Source: Hymenobacter volaticus (GTDB lineage: Bacteria; Bacteroidota; Bacteroidia; Cytophagales; Hymenobacteraceae). From it: a stretch of DNA of 64,000 nucleotides. The notes beneath the pieces are model-generated. The model was given only the letters and a program-made list of their open reading frames with translations. It did not search any database and was not told the DNA's origin. The stretch is from contig NZ_CP095061.1 in the NCBI RefSeq assembly GCF_022921055.1, forward strand, positions 1,217,501 to 1,281,500, read 5' to 3'. This document shows, in pieces, positions 62,382 to 64,000 of this stretch. Each line of letters opens with the position of its first letter. Within the stretch, counting starts at the first letter, position 1. A program made the position numbers and the translations under genes.

Positions 62382-62654
62382 TTAGCTCAACGGCGGAGTG
62401 CCCGAGGTAGATGGAACTACGGGCGGCGTAGCGGGCTTAGGAGCCGGCAAATCGAAGGCAATAGCAGCGTGCTCGAAGTGCCCTTTGTGCGACCCGTCGC
62501 AGAAGGGTTTCTGATTGGAAAGACCACAGCGGCAGATACTGATTTTTTCGCGGCCGCCTAAGCCGTAAGGCTGTCCTTGAGCATCAACAAGTTCAATATC
62601 GGTGCCCTCTACGCGGAGGGAGCCATTGCTAAGGACAGTGAGTTTGGTAGCCAT
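62382..62654 (-). CDS. CDGSH iron-sulfur domain protein
   Basis: 90-residue protein with one CDGSH zinc-finger-type domain: CRCGLSNQKPFCDGSH (the C-X-C-X2-S..P-X-C-D-G-S-H pattern that holds a 2Fe-2S cluster by three Cys and one His). The N-terminal half (MATKLTVLSNGSLRVEGTDIELVDAQGQPYGLG) resembles the DUF1271/MitoNEET-like companion found in bacterial CDGSH proteins. The C-terminal 25 residues are Pro-rich. A role in redox or iron handling is expected, not shown. The frame is open to 62750; ATG 62654 is the natural start. Confidence 0.93.
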   Translation of the reverse strand: MATKLTVLSNGSLRVEGTDIELVDAQGQPYGLGGREKISICRCGLSNQKPFCDGSHKGHFEHAAIAFDLPAPKPATPPVVPSTSGTPPLS

Positions 62655-62766
62655 GTGGTGAGATGGTGAAGTGGTGAAATTGTGAAAGGGGCGATGAGAA
62701 AGTAATGCTTTGGCAATGCGCCCGACCTGATGACGCGGCTTGCGCATCAACCTTATAGCACTACCA

Positions 62767-63285
62767 TTAGCGTAGTTCTTTACGCATGATGTAGTCGTTC
62801 ATCCAAAACGGCCCGATGGGAATGTCTTCTTGCCGGTGCCGACTGAATCCTTGGTGTTCGTAGAAAGCCAGCGCTGGGTTATTGCGGTTTACGTTGAGCT
62901 CCAGGGCCTGGGCTCCAGCTGAGCGGCTGGCTTCTTCTACGGCGGCCACCAGATGCTGGCCTAAACCCTGACCTTGATGGGAGGGAAGTACATAGATTTT
63001 GTGCAGCTTGAAAACACTGGTTCCCAAAGGCAAGCGCGAAAACGAGGCAAAACCAGCGGGCTGGTCGTTGGTGTACAGCAGCAGAAACGTGTGCTCATCG
63101 TTGGTCATCTGGCGCTGCAGCGAGGCTGGCGTGTAGATGACGCGGTACATGTAGTCGATTTGCTCTTTGGAGATGATAAAGCGGTACGTAGGTTCCCAGG
63201 TGGCTTCAGCCAACTCGATGATGGTGGGAATATCGGCCAGAGCGGCGGGCCGAATAGTAATAGTAGCAGGAGCAAAAGCAGACAT
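62767..63285 (-). CDS. GNAT family N-acetyltransferase
   Basis: 172-residue acetyltransferase. Motif A, the acetyl-CoA loop, is FKLHKIYVLPSHQGQGLGQHLVAAVEEASRSAGAQALELNVNRNNPALAFYEHQGF, with the Q/RxxGxG/A sequence QGQGLG. Earlier, ITIRPAALADIPTIIELAEATWEPTYRFIISKEQIDYMY gives the substrate side. The acceptor is unknown. The ATG at 63285 gives the usual start; the frame is open to 63303. It diverges from the secreted protein at 63424. Confidence 0.9.
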   Translation of the reverse strand: MSAFAPATITIRPAALADIPTIIELAEATWEPTYRFIISKEQIDYMYRVIYTPASLQRQMTNDEHTFLLLYTNDQPAGFASFSRLPLGTSVFKLHKIYVLPSHQGQGLGQHLVAAVEEASRSAGAQALELNVNRNNPALAFYEHQGFSRHRQEDIPIGPFWMNDYIMRKELR

Positions 63286-63423
63286 AGGCTGCAAAAACGG
63301 CATTTTACAGGTAAGAACCGAACTTGAGGACTGATTTCACCGTTTTGGGCCGGAAATTGCCAGGCAGATGTATACCCTACCTGTTCTCGACCGTTAATAG
63401 GTCAATTCCCTTACCTGTCCCCT

Positions 63424-64000
63424 ATGAAACGTTTCGCTTTTCCCTTGTCGCTCCTGTTAGCCACGCTTGCTCTGGCTTCTACCACCCAGGCACAGCAAAC
63501 GACCACGCAAAAGCCTGCCACGCAGAAAACGACTACGCAAACGTCAACTTCTCAAACCGTGTCCGGTGTAGAAAAGGATGTGCGCGTTTTCAGCGATTGG
63601 GTAAGTGATAAGTTGAACCGTGCCGAAGTAAGTGTCCGCCGCGAAATGCCGCGCATAAGCGCCGAATTCGACCGCCAGAGCAAGCGTATTGACCGGAGCG
63701 TAGATAGTTTGTCGGCGCAAGGCAAGCGCGAATACGGCGACCAGAAAAAGCGCTACGAAGACTGGGCCGCCAAGCAAGATAGCCTGGATGCAAAAGCGCG
63801 CCGCCCCGAAACGGCACAGCAAACCCAAGACCGTTTGCTCGGTGAGAAAGTGGTACTGAGCAGCGCCCGCGCCACCGAGCTGCCCGACCTCTATGCCCGC
63901 TTTATTGGTTCCACCCGGGAGCAGCGCCGTCAATGGACCGCTGCTGATTGGAGCAAGGCTGGCGTGGTGTTATCCAATTTGAATGCGCGGTATGCGCAAG
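63424..64000 (+). CDS. Secreted protein of unknown function, partial
   Basis: Frame runs off the window end; 192 residues are visible. A signal peptide (FPLSLLLATLALASTTQAQ) is followed by a Thr/Gln/Lys-rich linker (QTTTQKPATQKTTTQTSTSQ) and a helical, charged segment rich in Arg, Glu and Asp (VRVFSDWVSDKLNRAEVSVRREMPRISAEFDRQSKRIDRSVDSLSAQGKREYGDQKKRYEDWAAK) that may form a coiled coil. I recognise no family. It resembles periplasmic or surface coiled-coil proteins of Bacteroidota only in composition. Confidence 0.65.
   Translation, partial: MKRFAFPLSLLLATLALASTTQAQQTTTQKPATQKTTTQTSTSQTVSGVEKDVRVFSDWVSDKLNRAEVSVRREMPRISAEFDRQSKRIDRSVDSLSAQGKREYGDQKKRYEDWAAKQDSLDAKARRPETAQQTQDRLLGEKVVLSSARATELPDLYARFIGSTREQRRQWTAADWSKAGVVLSNLNARYAQ

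Noticed and set aside
1..64000. CRISPR array, insertion sequence, prophage or restriction/defence island
   Set aside because: I found no direct-repeat array, transposase, integrase, phage structural or restriction gene in any frame listed or in the gaps I read.

Overview
The window looks like a chromosomal segment of a Bacteroidota bacterium, most likely Hymenobacter or a close relative (inference). The evidence is two proteins with type IX secretion C-terminal sorting domains, several promoters of the Bacteroidota type (TAnnTTTG-like -7 boxes), a fused DAHP synthase/chorismate mutase of the Bacteroidota type, ClpC, and many short lipoproteins and secreted proteins of unknown function. I see no prophage, insertion sequence, CRISPR array or conjugative element. 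Most of it is housekeeping genes in small units, often separated by strong hairpin terminators.

Layout. 1-4.5 kb (minus): a partial tail-specific protease, a glycine-zipper stress protein, a small unknown protein and proline dehydrogenase. 4.6-9.2 kb (plus): shikimate genes (DAHP synthase/chorismate mutase, aroB, aroA) with two lipoproteins inserted on the opposite strand. 9.2-16.7 kb (minus): BtuF-like binding protein, M42 peptidase, DUF3784-like protein, acyl-CoA carboxylase beta subunit, ClpC and a WbqC-like protein. 16.9-23.4 kb: a secreted protein with a lipid A-type acyltransferase, a Sua5/YciO protein, a T9SS cargo protein, MltG, a thioesterase and a YihY/BrkB membrane protein. 23.5-23.8 kb: two tRNA-Ser genes. 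24-33 kb: a zinc phospholipase-like protein, a complete RND efflux system (adaptor, pump, TolC) and a DUF892 ferritin-like protein. 33.4-40.1 kb: an alkyltransferase-like DNA repair protein, a histidine kinase with a receiver-only regulator, and exonuclease VII (xseA, xseB). 40.5-44.9 kb: four envelope glycosylation genes (GT2, a duplicated LAB_N protein, an ArnT-like GT39 and a UDP-sugar epimerase) that together suggest lipid A modification. 45.4-54.7 kb: M13 peptidase, a cyclophilin lipoprotein, manganese catalase and a giant 14-repeat T9SS protein. 55-64 kb: an S1/P1-like hydrolase, a CinA-family amidase, an APC permease, an amidohydrolase, ACBP, a CDGSH protein, a GNAT acetyltransferase and a partial secreted protein.

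The most striking feature is not a new system. Five protein genes carry frameshifts, one of them twice. Each is repaired by adding one base to a short G or C run, and each repaired gene then has the full length expected for its family. One tRNA-Ser also lacks one C in a C run. This points to a systematic homopolymer-contraction error in the assembly rather than to gene decay. The best biological lead is the envelope glycosylation cluster at 40.5-44.9 kb. Further leads are the receiver-only regulator, hairpins formed from the 3' ends of coding sequences, and a REP-like intergenic repeat near 47.6 kb.
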